32,922 bases of DNA, taken from NCBI RefSeq assembly GCF_000332035.1, contig NZ_ALVY01000187.1, positions 1-32,922 of the forward strand, read 5' to 3'. Each line of letters begins with the position of its first letter. The first letter of the stretch is position 1. The notes under the pieces were generated by a model. The model had not been told where the DNA came from. It searched no databases and saw nothing but the letters and a program-made list of their open reading frames with translations. Below, piece by piece: positions 23,908 to 32,660 of the stretch. Both the position numbers and the translations under genes were made by a program. Origin of the DNA: Gloeocapsa sp. PCC 73106 (GTDB lineage: Bacteria > Cyanobacteriota > Cyanobacteriia > Cyanobacteriales > Gloeocapsaceae).

Positions 23908-25368
23908 TCAAGCGTTAATTAAATATTGCTCCACTACAGTTACTAAATAATCAGTCCAGTAACTTGCGAGTTGATAGTCCGAAGCTTCCACCATGACACG
24001 CAACAAAGGCTCGGTACCAGAAGCTCTAACTAGTATTCTTCCTGAAGTACTAAGGGCGCACTCGGCTTGAGCGATCGCTTGTTGAATCTCTTCACAGTCT
24101 TGCCATTGAGCTAAAACTTCCCGATTTTTAAAGCGTAGATTGCGTAAGAATTGGGGATAAGTTTGAAAACTCGCGGCGCGTAATTCTGTTAAAGAAGTTC
24201 CCCACTGCTGTGTTAAAGCGGTCAAATGTAAGGCAGTTTGTAAGCCATCTCCAGAATAACTATGATGGTGACAGAGAATATGTCCCGATTGCTCTCCTCC
24301 TAACATTGCTCCCGATTCCCACATTTGAGCTTGTACGTACTGATCTCCTACGGAAGTACGAATTAATTCACCCCCCGTTTGACACCAAGCTTGTTCAAAA
24401 CCCAAATTAGCCATTACCGTGGCAATAATCAAGTTTTTAGGGAGATTTTGTCGTTGTTGCAGGTATTTACCCCAAAAATAGAGGATGTGATCTCCATCTA
24501 CTACATTACCCCGAGCGTCTACGGCGATAACGCGATCGGCGTCTCCATCGAAGGCGAAACCGAGATCCCCTTGATACGTTTGGATCGCGGCTTGTAATTG
24601 CTCTAGATGGGTGGAACCACACTCAACGTTAATGCGATCGCCATTAGCTTCAGAGTTGATACAAATTACTTCTGCTCCCAAAGCACGAAAAGCCTGAGGG
24701 GCTAACTCTACTGCAGCTCCCCAAGCTAAATCTAGTACTATAAGTAAGCCATGAAAATCTGTGTCTTGGGGTAGGGAGGCTAATACTCCTTGGAGATAGT
24801 CTTCTCTTAACGCGTGATGCTCAAACTGTCTCCCTAGATACTTACTACTGACTGGGGGTATATTTAAACCTCTGATCCCATTTTCTATTTGTCTGGTTAA
24901 GTCTGGGGAGAGTTTTGTCCCTTTATGCCCAAAAATTTTGATACCATTGTCTCCCGGTGGGTTATGACTCGCTGAAACCATAATGCCACCCATAGCGTTA
25001 TTCTTCCTCGTTAGATAAGCGACACAAGGGGTTGGACATAAGCCCAATTGCCACGCTTCTATACCTGAGGCGTTCAATCCTAGAGCGATCGCTTCAGCTA
25101 ACATTTGACTAGAATTGCGAGAATCTTGTCCAATCAACACAGGACCAGTATTTGTACTAGCCTGTTGCAGTATTTGTCCCGTCCAAAAACCCACCTCTCT
25201 GGCTAGGCCAGGGGTAAGTAACTCCCCAACTTTCCCTCGTATTCCATCGGTCCCAAACAGAGCACTTAGGGGTAACCCTAAAGATTTAGCCAAACTACCT
25301 ACCTTGGCGGTTGGAAGTCGGTTTGTATTTAACTTTAACACTATTAAATTTCTCCTCACACAACACAT
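23908..25368 (-). CDS. glmM: Phosphoglucosamine mutase
   Basis: 486 residues. [14 protein letters not shown] opens the catalytic core at about residue 37, the active-site serine is in [15 protein letters not shown], the metal loop is [17 protein letters not shown] binds sugar, and [12 protein letters not shown] is the phosphate-binding loop. It converts glucosamine-6-phosphate to glucosamine-1-phosphate for peptidoglycan and lipopolysaccharide. The roughly 36-residue N-terminal extension is usual in cyanobacterial versions; the first ATG gives [12 protein letters not shown] and may be slightly too far upstream, but no better ATG exists in frame. It lies 33 bp after lnt. Confidence 0.95.
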   Translation of the reverse strand: MCCVRRNLIVLKLNTNRLPTAKVGSLAKSLGLPLSALFGTDGIRGKVGELLTPGLAREVGFWTGQILQQASTNTGPVLIGQDSRNSSQMLAEAIALGLNASGIEAWQLGLCPTPCVAYLTRKNNAMGGIMVSASHNPPGDNGIKIFGHKGTKLSPDLTRQIENGIRGLNIPPVSSKYLGRQFEHHALREDYLQGVLASLPQDTDFHGLLIVLDLAWGAAVELAPQAFRALGAEVICINSEANGDRINVECGSTHLEQLQAAIQTYQGDLGFAFDGDADRVIAVDARGNVVDGDHILYFWGKYLQQRQNLPKNLIIATVMANLGFEQAWCQTGGELIRTSVGDQYVQAQMWESGAMLGGEQSGHILCHHHSYSGDGLQTALHLTALTQQWGTSLTELRAASFQTYPQFLRNLRFKNREVLAQWQDCEEIQQAIAQAECALSTSGRILVRASGTEPLLRVMVEASDYQLASYWTDYLVTVVEQYLINA

Positions 25369-25401
25369 ATCAATATTAAATTGAGTAAATAGTAACTCAA
25401 A

Positions 25402-26895
25402 TCAGTAAATAATTCTAGTTATCCCTGCTAGGGTTAGTCCCAATAGCAACAGGGTTAACCAGTCTCCCCAACGCACGTAAAGGGTTCGACTATCTCTTAA
25501 ATCCAAAGTTTGAGCGTGTAACTCATAGGTATTCAATTTGGAACGCCAGAGGGTGCGCCCGCGATGATCAATAAACGCAGAGTAACCCGTATTGGTAGCT
25601 CTAGCCAGATTGCGATCGTTTTCTATCCCTCGCATTACGTCTAGAGCGTGGTGTTGAGCTAGCATACTATTACTATAGTGAGCGTTATTAGCGGCGCTGA
25701 TAATTAGTTGAGCTCCTTGGGCGGTTTGACGCCGAAAATGCTCAGCAAAAGCCGAATCATAGCAAATACCCACCGCTACTCTCCCTATGGGCGTATCTAG
25801 CAACTGATTAGGCTCTCCCGCTACCAAACGCGCTTCTAATGGGGAAAGACGATTGATCCAAGAACCTAAAATACCTTCGAAAGGGATATATTCACCCAAG
25901 GGAACTAAATTTACTTTGTCGTAACGGCTGTAAATTTCTCCTGAGGAGTTGATAGTTAAGAGAGTATTAGTAAGACGGTGATTTTGTCGAGCAAAGGTTC
26001 CTACCCAGATAGGTACTTTTTGCGAGAGAATAGCTTGAGATAAGGCTTCAGATGCGTAATCTTGATTAATTAGAAAAAATGGTAAAGCGGTTTCGGGGGT
26101 TAAAACTATATCTACTCCCTGCTTTGCCAGATTCTGGTAACCTTCAAGATAACCTGTCATCGCCTGACTCCATCCTGATGAGTAGAGTTTAATTTCGTTG
26201 GGAATATTACCCTGAATCACTCCTATATTCACGCTTTTTCTAGCTATTTGCTCATCAGGAGTGCGATAGAGCCACCAACCCCAGCCATGGAGACTCAAAG
26301 CTAACATAAGAGCAATAACTACCCAGTAAGAGCGCCCTCTATTAAGATAAGCTTCTGCGAATAAACCATTAACAGCCACTAAAATAGCAGTAATAGTAGC
26401 ATGTCCAGAAAACTGACTCAATTGCAGGATAATTAAATTAGCAGGACTCTGGGTATAAGCTAAATAACTCCACCAAAAAGGCGTTAAACTCCACAAGTAC
26501 TCTAAACCACACCAAATAGCCGTACCCCCCAACACTTTTAGCCAAGGTGGAGCAGAAATAGACTGTAAATAGTACATTCCCCCACTCCAGATGAGTACTA
26601 AAGTAGAACCGCAAGCGGTGAGAAATAGCCAACAAACTAGAGCGATCGCTAAACTACTCCACCAGTCTATTCCCAGCCAAGTCATAGGATGAATACCGGT
26701 AATCCAGGAAATAGCTAAACCATGATAACCCGCACCCCAAGCCAAAGAAATGAGTGGATTGAATTTTTTCTCTTGACTCAACAACACCCACAGAGGAATC
26801 AAAGCGATCCAAGCTAGATACCACATTCCTCCTGGTGCGGGTGCTAGCCCCATTAATAAGCCACTTCCTATAGCTAACAAAATTTTCAGGCGCAT
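25402..26895 (-). CDS. lnt: Apolipoprotein N-acyltransferase
   Basis: 497 residues with six or more membrane helices in the first 220 residues, then a carbon-nitrogen hydrolase domain, and one last helix at the C-terminus (WLTLLLLGLTLAGITRIIY). The catalytic triad is visible: Glu in LTPETALPFF, Lys in RYDKVNLVPLGEYIP, Cys in VGICYDSAF. It adds the third acyl chain to lipoproteins at the periplasmic face of the inner membrane. It starts 29 bp downstream of the Uma2 gene and is followed by glmM, so it may be read from a promoter inside or before the two nuclease genes. Confidence 0.95.
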   Translation of the reverse strand: MRLKILLAIGSGLLMGLAPAPGGMWYLAWIALIPLWVLLSQEKKFNPLISLAWGAGYHGLAISWITGIHPMTWLGIDWWSSLAIALVCWLFLTACGSTLVLIWSGGMYYLQSISAPPWLKVLGGTAIWCGLEYLWSLTPFWWSYLAYTQSPANLIILQLSQFSGHATITAILVAVNGLFAEAYLNRGRSYWVVIALMLALSLHGWGWWLYRTPDEQIARKSVNIGVIQGNIPNEIKLYSSGWSQAMTGYLEGYQNLAKQGVDIVLTPETALPFFLINQDYASEALSQAILSQKVPIWVGTFARQNHRLTNTLLTINSSGEIYSRYDKVNLVPLGEYIPFEGILGSWINRLSPLEARLVAGEPNQLLDTPIGRVAVGICYDSAFAEHFRRQTAQGAQLIISAANNAHYSNSMLAQHHALDVMRGIENDRNLARATNTGYSAFIDHRGRTLWRSKLNTYELHAQTLDLRDSRTLYVRWGDWLTLLLLGLTLAGITRIIY

Positions 26896-26924
26896 TTAAA
26901 TATTTAAGGATAGAGGGTATCAAC

Positions 26925-27521
26925 TCACCAGATGTCCGTCATACTTAAAACAAACTCTGGCATCACATTGAAACAATCGACAGACAGAGGAGATTTTAAT
27001 ATTTCTACTTCTCCCGTCGGTCGGTAAATTTCTACCTGTCGTTCTTGGGGATTAATTAGCAATCCTAACTTAACCCCCAAACGTCGATATTCCCACATTT
27101 TACCGTGTAAATCACTCAATCGGTCGGTAGCAGAACGTAATTCCAGAGCAAAATCGGGAACAACTGGAATAAAGCCGACGATATCCACCCCTTCTAACCG
27201 CGATTTCTCGATCCAAGATACATCCGGGGACATTTTCCCTCCTCCCTGGGGGGTAAAGTCATATCCAGTTGAAGAATCAAAGGCGTCCCCTAGCTTAGTT
27301 TTATCGTTCCAATTCCAAACCCTAGCAAATAAATGACCACTTTTTTTACCACTCTCACCACCAGTGGGAGGCATAATGATTAATTCTCCGTCTTTGGTTA
27401 GTTCTAATCGAAGATCCCGGTTGGTTTGACTGAGGCGATCGAATTGTTCCGGTGTAACGTAAAGAGCAATTCCACTGACATTGAGTAAAAGTGGTTGAAG
27501 ATCTATAGGAGAAATAGCCAT
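26925..27521 (-). CDS. Uma2-family (DUF820) PD-(D/E)XK nuclease-like protein
   Basis: 198 residues, normal family length. Family segments: LTKDGELIIMPPTGGESGKK, then GFDFTP-like GYDFTPQGG, MSPDVSWI with the first catalytic Asp, VVPDFALELRSATD with the second acid (E-L-R in place of ExK), and a C-terminal GLLINPQERQVEIYRP strand. Uma2 proteins are extremely numerous in cyanobacteria and their biological role is unclear; a nuclease fold is established. It begins 2 bp after the Rpn-like gene and ends 29 bp before lnt. Confidence 0.9.
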   Translation of the reverse strand: MAISPIDLQPLLLNVSGIALYVTPEQFDRLSQTNRDLRLELTKDGELIIMPPTGGESGKKSGHLFARVWNWNDKTKLGDAFDSSTGYDFTPQGGGKMSPDVSWIEKSRLEGVDIVGFIPVVPDFALELRSATDRLSDLHGKMWEYRRLGVKLGLLINPQERQVEIYRPTGEVEILKSPLSVDCFNVMPEFVLSMTDIW

Positions 27522-27523
27522 AG

Positions 27524-28249
27524 TTACAATATAATTTCTTGAATCTTCTCGTTATCTAAAACTAAATTAGCAAGAATGGCAGTAGATGTGAATAACTCTC
27601 GTTTTTCTGCTTCATTACTTACTGTTTTAATCTGTTTATTCACTTTTTTGAGAATCTCGATAGAATCTGTTTCTTGACTTAATACAGCCAAAGGGAGCAA
27701 ACCATTAGCTTGGAAAAACTGATTGGGTGAGATTTCCCACAGACGCACTATATGGTATTTGCAATATGTTGTCTCTAGAGAAAAATAATCTCGATAGACC
27801 AATTCCGAATCAGAAGGGGTTAAATAAATAACCATCTGCTGAACAAGTTTATCAGGATTATATTGATAAAGTCTTAGTCGATAATCCATTATGATAAAAG
27901 GTATATCGGGTTCGGGGTTAGTTTGAAACTCAAGATGGAGAATCAAATCATCTGATTCTAGAAAAAGCAAATTTTTAGTTCTAATTGGCTCTAAGGAGAT
28001 ATCCTCCGGCTTAAGTACCTGAAAATCTCTTGGTTTTCCTAATAGCCATTGCGCAAAATCTCTGCTGTAATTAGTAGCCAGAAATTTGCACACTTGGGCA
28101 AAAGGATTGAAGATTTCTGTCGGAACCTTGTCAGGATCTTCTTGGAAATCGTGACAGCTATCTCCATCAACTCCATCGGGATGTACGGCACAGACTAAAT
28201 GCCGTTGATAAGCGTAGTATAAACAATGATAACACTGAAGAATTTTCAT
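27524..28249 (-). CDS. Rpn-family PD-(D/E)XK nuclease with an extra N-terminal Cys module
   Basis: About 241 residues from the ATG at 28249 (the frame is open 8 codons further, to 28273). From about residue 48 the protein matches Rpn/PD-(D/E)XK transposase-family proteins: FNPFAQVCKFLATNYSRDFA, SLEPIRTKNLLFLESDDLIL, LHLEFQTNPEPDIPF and YRLRLYQYNP. Such proteins normally start near CKFLA. Here a separate module precedes it with the cysteine pattern C-x2-C-x10-C-x11-C (CYHC, LVCAVHPDG, DSCHDF), looking like a zinc-binding piece known to me from other small cyanobacterial proteins. The function of Rpn proteins is DNA cleavage linked to recombination in E. coli; what the added module does is unknown. 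It is divergent from the Tat-oxidase gene remnant only 22 bp away. Confidence 0.8.
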   Translation of the reverse strand: MKILQCYHCLYYAYQRHLVCAVHPDGVDGDSCHDFQEDPDKVPTEIFNPFAQVCKFLATNYSRDFAQWLLGKPRDFQVLKPEDISLEPIRTKNLLFLESDDLILHLEFQTNPEPDIPFIIMDYRLRLYQYNPDKLVQQMVIYLTPSDSELVYRDYFSLETTYCKYHIVRLWEISPNQFFQANGLLPLAVLSQETDSIEILKKVNKQIKTVSNEAEKRELFTSTAILANLVLDNEKIQEIIL

Positions 28250-28271
28250 CTCTAATAAGAAGTTCAATTTC

Positions 28272-28307
28272 ATGAGAAATCACAAGAGACGCACTCTGCT
28301 TAAATCC
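28272..28307 (+). pseudogene. 5' end of a Tat-exported flavoprotein gene, split off by IS607
   Basis: From the ATG the codons read MRNHKRRTLLKS, a twin-arginine signal start, then run into element DNA and stop within two to three codons. The missing hydrophobic part of the signal peptide is found at 30185 on the far side of the IS607 element. Confidence 0.75.
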
Positions 28308-28440
28308 GCTCTATAAAACTTACTCAAAGCTACTCAAGCAAGTCAAAAAGACTTAATTGTTTAGGTTTGATGTTTACTTCGTGCTTCATTGAGGTCTTAG
28401 CAGCAGTGCTACCAAGTTGTTTTACCTCTTCACACGCGTT
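28288..28440 (-). ncRNA. Predicted TnpB omega RNA with its guide (approximate limits)
   Basis: In TnpB systems the guide-bearing RNA runs from the 3' part of tnpB through the right end of the element into flanking DNA. The right end inferred here is 28308, so the guide would be the minus-strand flank 28288-28307, GGATTTAAGCAGAGTGCGTC. The scaffold limit inside tnpB is a guess; only the junction is supported by sequence. Confidence 0.4.
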
Positions 28441-29529
28441 GATTTCTCCGGAGCTCGGAGTATTTTTAAAAGCGTTCCTAATGTTTATACTTGCGTTCAA
28501 ATCTCTGTCAAGAGTTGTCCCACAATTACCGCATTGATACACTCTCTGAGATAATGGCATTTTTTGCTTGTGACCGCAATTTGAGCACAATTGACTTGAT
28601 GGGAAAAACCTATCAACTCTCGTTAATGTTGACCCATACCATTCACATTTATACTCTAATTGACGCACAAATTCGTAAAAGCCACAATCTGCTATCGCAC
28701 TCGCTAACCTATGGTTTTTAAGCATTCCTGACACATTTAAATCTTCTATCACTACCTCACTGTGGTTTTTGGCGAGGTGAGTCGTTATTTTGTGTAGGGT
28801 GTCTTTCCGAATGTTTGCTACTCGATAATGGGCTTTTTGTAATCTACCTAAGGCTCTTTTTCTATTATTTGAACCTTTCTGTTTTCTACTTAAAGCTCTT
28901 TGTAATCTGGCTAATCTTTTTTTGGCTTTTCTATAGGCTTTGGGGTTAGCAAAAACTGTCCCATCTGAACAAGTTGCTAATGAGTTTATCCCTACATCAA
29001 CTCCTATAATTGGGCTTGTTTTGGGAGTAGGTTTATTCTCTAATTCATACTTAAAGGAAATAAACCACTTAGAAGCTCTTTTACTAATAGTGACGTTTTT
29101 AGGGATGACAGAAGGGAGTATTTCGTCGGCGGTTATCCATCCAAAGATAGGGAGTTTTATCTTGTTTCCAGATATTTTAATAGCACCTTCTAGATAAAAA
29201 CTGTCTCTTATACCTTTCTTTTTGAATTTGGGCTTTTGACAATGCTGATGTTTCCACCAATTCATAAAGGCTTGATGCAGGTTTCTTAACGCTTGTTGAG
29301 GAGCGCATTTAGAGACTTCGTAATACCACTCATAGACTGATTTGACCTCAGCTACAAGCTTTTTATGAAGGTCTATAGATGATGGTAATAGCTGATTGTT
29401 ATCAATAGTTTCAAAACAAGTCGCTAATCCCCAATTATAAGCGTGACGTGCTACTCCTGCGTGTTTAGATGCTAGAGTTGCTTGCTTATTATTGAGTATT
29501 AATGTGGTTTTAAAGCTTTTGAGCGACAT
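28330..29529 (-). CDS. tnpB: TnpB RNA-guided nuclease of the IS607 element
   Basis: 399 residues, full length. The RuvC acids are present: Asp178 (IIGVDVGINSLAT), Glu262 (VVIEDLNVSGML) and the DRD of LDRDLNASINI (341-343). The zinc ribbon has C315, C318, C333 and C336 (CSNCGHK and YQCGNCG). The N-terminal region starts MSLKSFKTTLILNNKQ, usual for OrfB/TnpB. As far as motifs go the nuclease should be active. Its start overlaps the tnpA end by 20 bp. Confidence 0.94.
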   Translation of the reverse strand: MSLKSFKTTLILNNKQATLASKHAGVARHAYNWGLATCFETIDNNQLLPSSIDLHKKLVAEVKSVYEWYYEVSKCAPQQALRNLHQAFMNWWKHQHCQKPKFKKKGIRDSFYLEGAIKISGNKIKLPIFGWITADEILPSVIPKNVTISKRASKWFISFKYELENKPTPKTSPIIGVDVGINSLATCSDGTVFANPKAYRKAKKRLARLQRALSRKQKGSNNRKRALGRLQKAHYRVANIRKDTLHKITTHLAKNHSEVVIEDLNVSGMLKNHRLASAIADCGFYEFVRQLEYKCEWYGSTLTRVDRFFPSSQLCSNCGHKQKMPLSQRVYQCGNCGTTLDRDLNASINIRNAFKNTPSSGEINACEEVKQLGSTAAKTSMKHEVNIKPKQLSLFDLLE

Positions 29530-30112
29530 CTTTTAATTCCTCTACTAGCTTTTTATTTTTATGACTTCTAGAGCCATATAATCGGGCAGAAAATACTGTT
29601 ATGATTTCCAGCACGTCGTTAGCTAAATCTTCTTCAAAAGAACTATCTTCTGTGCGATTAATAATAATTACTTCTGTCCCAAAAATCTCACAGAGAGAAA
29701 ATATAAGCTCACTTCCAAATCTAAGTAATCTATCTTTATGGGTAATAACTAATCTTTCAACTTGATTATCTGTGATTAAATTTATTAATCGCTTTAATCC
29801 TTTTTTAGAATAGTTTAGCCCACTTCCCAAGTCTTGAATTATTTCTACTTGCCAACCATTAGAAGCACAAAATAATTCTAGTATTTGCACTTGTCTGTTC
29901 AAGTCTTCTTTTTGATCATGACTTGAAACTCTTGCATAACCTATCGTAAAAGATAGCTCTTGCTTAATGCCCATTAATTGGGATAGGTCGTATCTCCTGT
30001 GTCCTGTAACGGTTCTTTCTGGTATTAATTTACCAGATGCTTCCCATCTCCTTAAGGTTTGAGTCGATACGCCTTTCAATTTAGCAGCTTCAGAAATTGA
30101 TAATTTAGTCAT
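29510..30112 (-). CDS. tnpA: IS607-type serine recombinase (transposase TnpA)
   Basis: 200 residues. A MerR-like helix-turn-helix (SISEAAKLKGVSTQTLRRWE, residues 5-24) precedes the serine recombinase domain, the order that is specific to IS607. The catalytic start is IGYARVSSHDQKEDL, with Arg61 and the probable nucleophile Ser63. LVITHKDRLLRFGSELIFSL supplies the second arginine cluster. It catalyses element excision and insertion through a serine-DNA link. Upstream, at 30122-30140, is an inverted repeat that may be its operator. Confidence 0.93.
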   Translation of the reverse strand: MTKLSISEAAKLKGVSTQTLRRWEASGKLIPERTVTGHRRYDLSQLMGIKQELSFTIGYARVSSHDQKEDLNRQVQILELFCASNGWQVEIIQDLGSGLNYSKKGLKRLINLITDNQVERLVITHKDRLLRFGSELIFSLCEIFGTEVIIINRTEDSSFEEDLANDVLEIITVFSARLYGSRSHKNKKLVEELKDVAQKL

Positions 30113-30121
30113 ACTGATTAT

Positions 30122-30140
30122 TATACTGCCTAAAAGTATA
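30122..30140. promoter_or_regulatory. Inverted repeat upstream of tnpA, possible TnpA operator
   Basis: TATACT (30122-30127) and AGTATA (30135-30140) with a 7-nt spacer, starting 10 bp before the tnpA ATG. Read on the minus strand, TATACT then AGTATAAT places a TATAAT-like -10 box over the right arm (minus-strand TATAAT near 30119-30124). A repressor site for the MerR-like domain is a reasonable guess. Confidence 0.4.
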
Positions 30141-30184
30141 AATTTGTATAATCTTGACTAATTTATTAAAATCTGTTTCCAGCC

Positions 30185-30437
30185 CTTGTTCTGAGTGCCG
30201 GAACTACTCTAGCTAGTAATATCCTACCACGTCTGTCGCGAGCTCACTCTCAAGCACCACATGCGCCAAGCGATCGTCAAAAAAATTAGTAACCGCTTAG
30301 ACTCTATATCGAAATAGTGTGTATCTTTTGTCACAGAGTTTGTCCTGCATGAGTTTTACGGCTATATGAATGGAGCGGCTCAAACAGGAAGATTAGCAGC
30401 CGCTTTAATCGCAGGAGAAATTAATCCTCGTAAGTAG
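30185..30437 (+). pseudogene. Degraded Tat-exported amine-oxidase-like flavoprotein, rest of the gene
   Basis: The first part continues the signal peptide as LVLSAGTTLASNILPRLSRA (from 30185) and stops at 30287 after about 100 bp. Further on, in another frame from about 30318, comes FVLHEFYGYMNGAAQTGRLA, ending in INPRK and a stop at 30435-30437. The GYMNGAAQTGR-type segment resembles the C-terminal FAD-contact motif of amine oxidases. The body of perhaps 400 codons is missing and the two pieces are out of frame, so a large deletion has occurred. The tail overlaps the end of aspS by 17 bp. Confidence 0.7.
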
Positions 30438-32202
30438 AAGCGATGTACAACTCTTTAAGCTGTCGATCGCTCACCGATGATGGTGCTTCCGTCAGTAAAC
30501 AACTAGCTTGTTGGGTTTTGGGGAAAGCGATTACATCCCGAATCGAGTCTTCTCCCGCTAACAGCATCACGAGGCGATCCAAACCATAGGCTATACCACC
30601 GTGGGGAGGTGTACCATATTCAAAAGCCTCCAATAGAAAACCGAATTTATCTTGAGCTTCTTTGGGGGATAAACCGATGGTAGTGAAGACTTGTTCTTGA
30701 ATTTCCTTCTGATAGATACGTAAACTTCCCCCACCAATTTCTATACCGTTGAAGACTATATCATAGGCTTGAGCTCTAGCTTTACTCAGATCCCCTCTAT
30801 CTTCCGGATAGGGCGCGGTAAAGGGGTGATGAATGGCTTCTAGTCTCTTTTCCTGTGGGTTCCATTCAAACATGGGAAATTCCGTTACCCAAAGTAGATT
30901 AATTTGTCCCTGCTTGATTAAACCTAAATCCTCTCCTAAAAATAAACGCATTCGATCTAGAGCTTTATCAACAACCTGAGCTTCTCCTGCTACAAAAAGC
31001 AGTAAATGACCCGGTTTCGCTCCAGTTTTTTCCAGTATTTGTTCTTTTTGCTCTTGGGAAAGATTATCTTTAATAGCGCCGATGGTATCGAGTTCCAGAT
31101 TTTCCCTAACACGAATATAGGCTATTCCTTTAGCTCCAGCGATAGTGGCTTCTTTGTATATATCCCCACCGGGCTTGATTCTGACGTTGGAAATAGCGTC
31201 ATTTCCTTGGGGAATGGGCAGAATTTTGACTTTTCCTCCATTTTTAATGGGGTCGGTGAAGACTTTAAAGCCGCAATCATGTACTATCTCTGAGACGTCT
31301 ACTAGTTTTAAATCGAAGCGAGTATCGGGGCGATCGCTTCCATATTGCTCCATCGCTTCCCTATAAGTCAAACGAGGAAAGGGCTTAACTAATTCTATAT
31401 TTTTAACCTTTTTAAAGATATAACAAATTAGTTTTTCGTTGAGGGCGATAATTTCGTCTACAGACATGAAGCTCATTTCCATGTCTAACTGCGTAAATTC
31501 TGGTTGTCTATCCGCTCTTAAATCCTCATCACGAAAACAACGAGCGATTTGGTAATAGCGATCGCACCCTGCTACCATCAATAACTGCTTAAATAACTGA
31601 GGTGATTGAGGTAAAGCGTACCATTCTCCCGGATTCACTCGGGAGGGGACTAAATAATCCCGCGCTCCCTCTGGGGTAGAACGAGTCAAAATGGGGGTTT
31701 CTACCTCGATAAAATGCTGTTCATCTTCTAGAAAACGTCGCATCGCTTTGACTACCTCGTGACGCAGACGCAAATTCCCGTACAGTCTCTCTCTTCTTAA
31801 GTCCAGGTAACGGTATTTGAGTCTTAAATCTTCCCTTACTGACTCGCTCTCATCGCTAGATACAGAAAAAGGTAGCTGTTTGCTCACCGCGTTGAGTATT
31901 TCAATGCTATGAGCGTAAATTTCGATTTCACCCGTAGGTATTTTTGAGTTCAAAGACTCTGGGGGACGTTGACTGACTTTTCCACTAATTCTGACTACGT
32001 ATTCATTTCTCAGAGTAGCTGCGTCTGAATAAGACTCTGGTGTGCGTTGGGGATCGCTGACGATTTGCACTATCCCTGTGCGATCGCGTAAGTCGATAAA
32101 GATAACGCCTCCATGATCTCGACGGCGATCTACCCAGCCACACAGAGTTACAGTCTCGTCAATTTGATTAGCTTCTATTTCTCCGCAATAATAAGTCCGC
32201 AT
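30421..32202 (-). CDS. aspS: Aspartyl-tRNA synthetase
   Basis: 593 residues, bacterial type. The N-terminal OB-fold ([20 protein letters not shown], residues about 17-36) binds the anticodon, motif 2 has [18 protein letters not shown] and motif 3 [15 protein letters not shown]; a GAD insertion domain lies between about 290 and 410. It charges tRNA-Asp. Start [10 protein letters not shown] is standard. It is a single gene, and its end overlaps the degraded oxidase gene, indicating that the deletion stopped at this essential gene. Confidence 0.97.
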   Translation of the reverse strand: MRTYYCGEIEANQIDETVTLCGWVDRRRDHGGVIFIDLRDRTGIVQIVSDPQRTPESYSDAATLRNEYVVRISGKVSQRPPESLNSKIPTGEIEIYAHSIEILNAVSKQLPFSVSSDESESVREDLRLKYRYLDLRRERLYGNLRLRHEVVKAMRRFLEDEQHFIEVETPILTRSTPEGARDYLVPSRVNPGEWYALPQSPQLFKQLLMVAGCDRYYQIARCFRDEDLRADRQPEFTQLDMEMSFMSVDEIIALNEKLICYIFKKVKNIELVKPFPRLTYREAMEQYGSDRPDTRFDLKLVDVSEIVHDCGFKVFTDPIKNGGKVKILPIPQGNDAISNVRIKPGGDIYKEATIAGAKGIAYIRVRENLELDTIGAIKDNLSQEQKEQILEKTGAKPGHLLLFVAGEAQVVDKALDRMRLFLGEDLGLIKQGQINLLWVTEFPMFEWNPQEKRLEAIHHPFTAPYPEDRGDLSKARAQAYDIVFNGIEIGGGSLRIYQKEIQEQVFTTIGLSPKEAQDKFGFLLEAFEYGTPPHGGIAYGLDRLVMLLAGEDSIRDVIAFPKTQQASCLLTEAPSSVSDRQLKELYIASTYED

Positions 32203-32275
32203 TGATTAACTACTAATTTTTCCCATAGTCTTATGTAGAATAGTATAAGCGCTTTTGATCCTTCGGACACCTGCT

Positions 32276-32548
32276 TCAAATACTTTCGGTTATGCGCAGA
32301 TGATCGCGAATTTGTTGTTGACGTTGCTGAGTATCGTCGGAAAAATTGAAAGAATCTGCCGTACTGCGAGCTAAATGCTCCATAATCTTACGCTTTTTGC
32401 TGTTCTCCGTATCTACCGTTGGTGGTGGGGAAGATTGGGGTGCGGGGGGGGTTACCGCTTCATTCCTTCGCTTGACTTGAAAATTTAGATTATCTGAAGA
32501 GCGAGCTAAATGCTCCATAATGCTTTTTTTGCGGTTTTCTGCTGCCAT
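32276..32548 (-). CDS. Small protein with three IMEHLARS-type repeats, function unknown
   Basis: 90 residues, hydrophilic, no signal peptide or membrane segment. The motif I-[MR]-[ED]-H-L appears three times: IMEHLARSS at 10, IMEHLARST at 55 and IRDHLRITE at 80, each preceded by basic residues and the first two followed about six residues later by an NF pair (LNF, FNF). A Pro/Ser-rich linker (about 32-48) separates the first two. The DNA of the first two units is only partly alike, so the repeat is kept by selection and not a fresh duplication. Such a layout suggests three short binding helices on a flexible chain. I do not recognise the family. It is divergent from the structured leader to its right. 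Confidence 0.65.
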   Translation of the reverse strand: MAAENRKKSIMEHLARSSDNLNFQVKRRNEAVTPPAPQSSPPPTVDTENSKKRKIMEHLARSTADSFNFSDDTQQRQQQIRDHLRITESI

Positions 32549-32660
32549 GGCTAGTTAAAAATATAAATTTTTGTAAATAAATTATTAACTTAACTTAACA
32601 AAGTTTCAGCCAAAAAGGCAACAGTTTAAAAAACAGTTTTATCTTGATCTAAGTTACAAT

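Larger units (their letters stand above)
28308..30184 (-). mobile_element. IS607-family insertion sequence (tnpA + tnpB)
   Basis: About 1.88 kb, bounded from the reconstruction of the interrupted gene: the flanks 5'-...AAATCC and CTTGTTCTG... rejoin in frame if one CC (28306-28307 and 30183-30184) is counted once. IS607 elements use a GG/CC crossover dinucleotide, lack terminal inverted repeats and leave no larger duplication, all of which agrees. A CT crossover a few bases away (shared CT in GCTCT and CCCT) would also restore frame, so each end is uncertain by a few bases. Both element genes look intact. Confidence 0.8.

Noticed and set aside
30263-30317. Short frame ELTLKHHMRQAIVKKI, which looked like a transposase tail
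   Set aside because: It overlaps the out-of-frame signal peptide of the oxidase remnant and has too little sequence to support a family.
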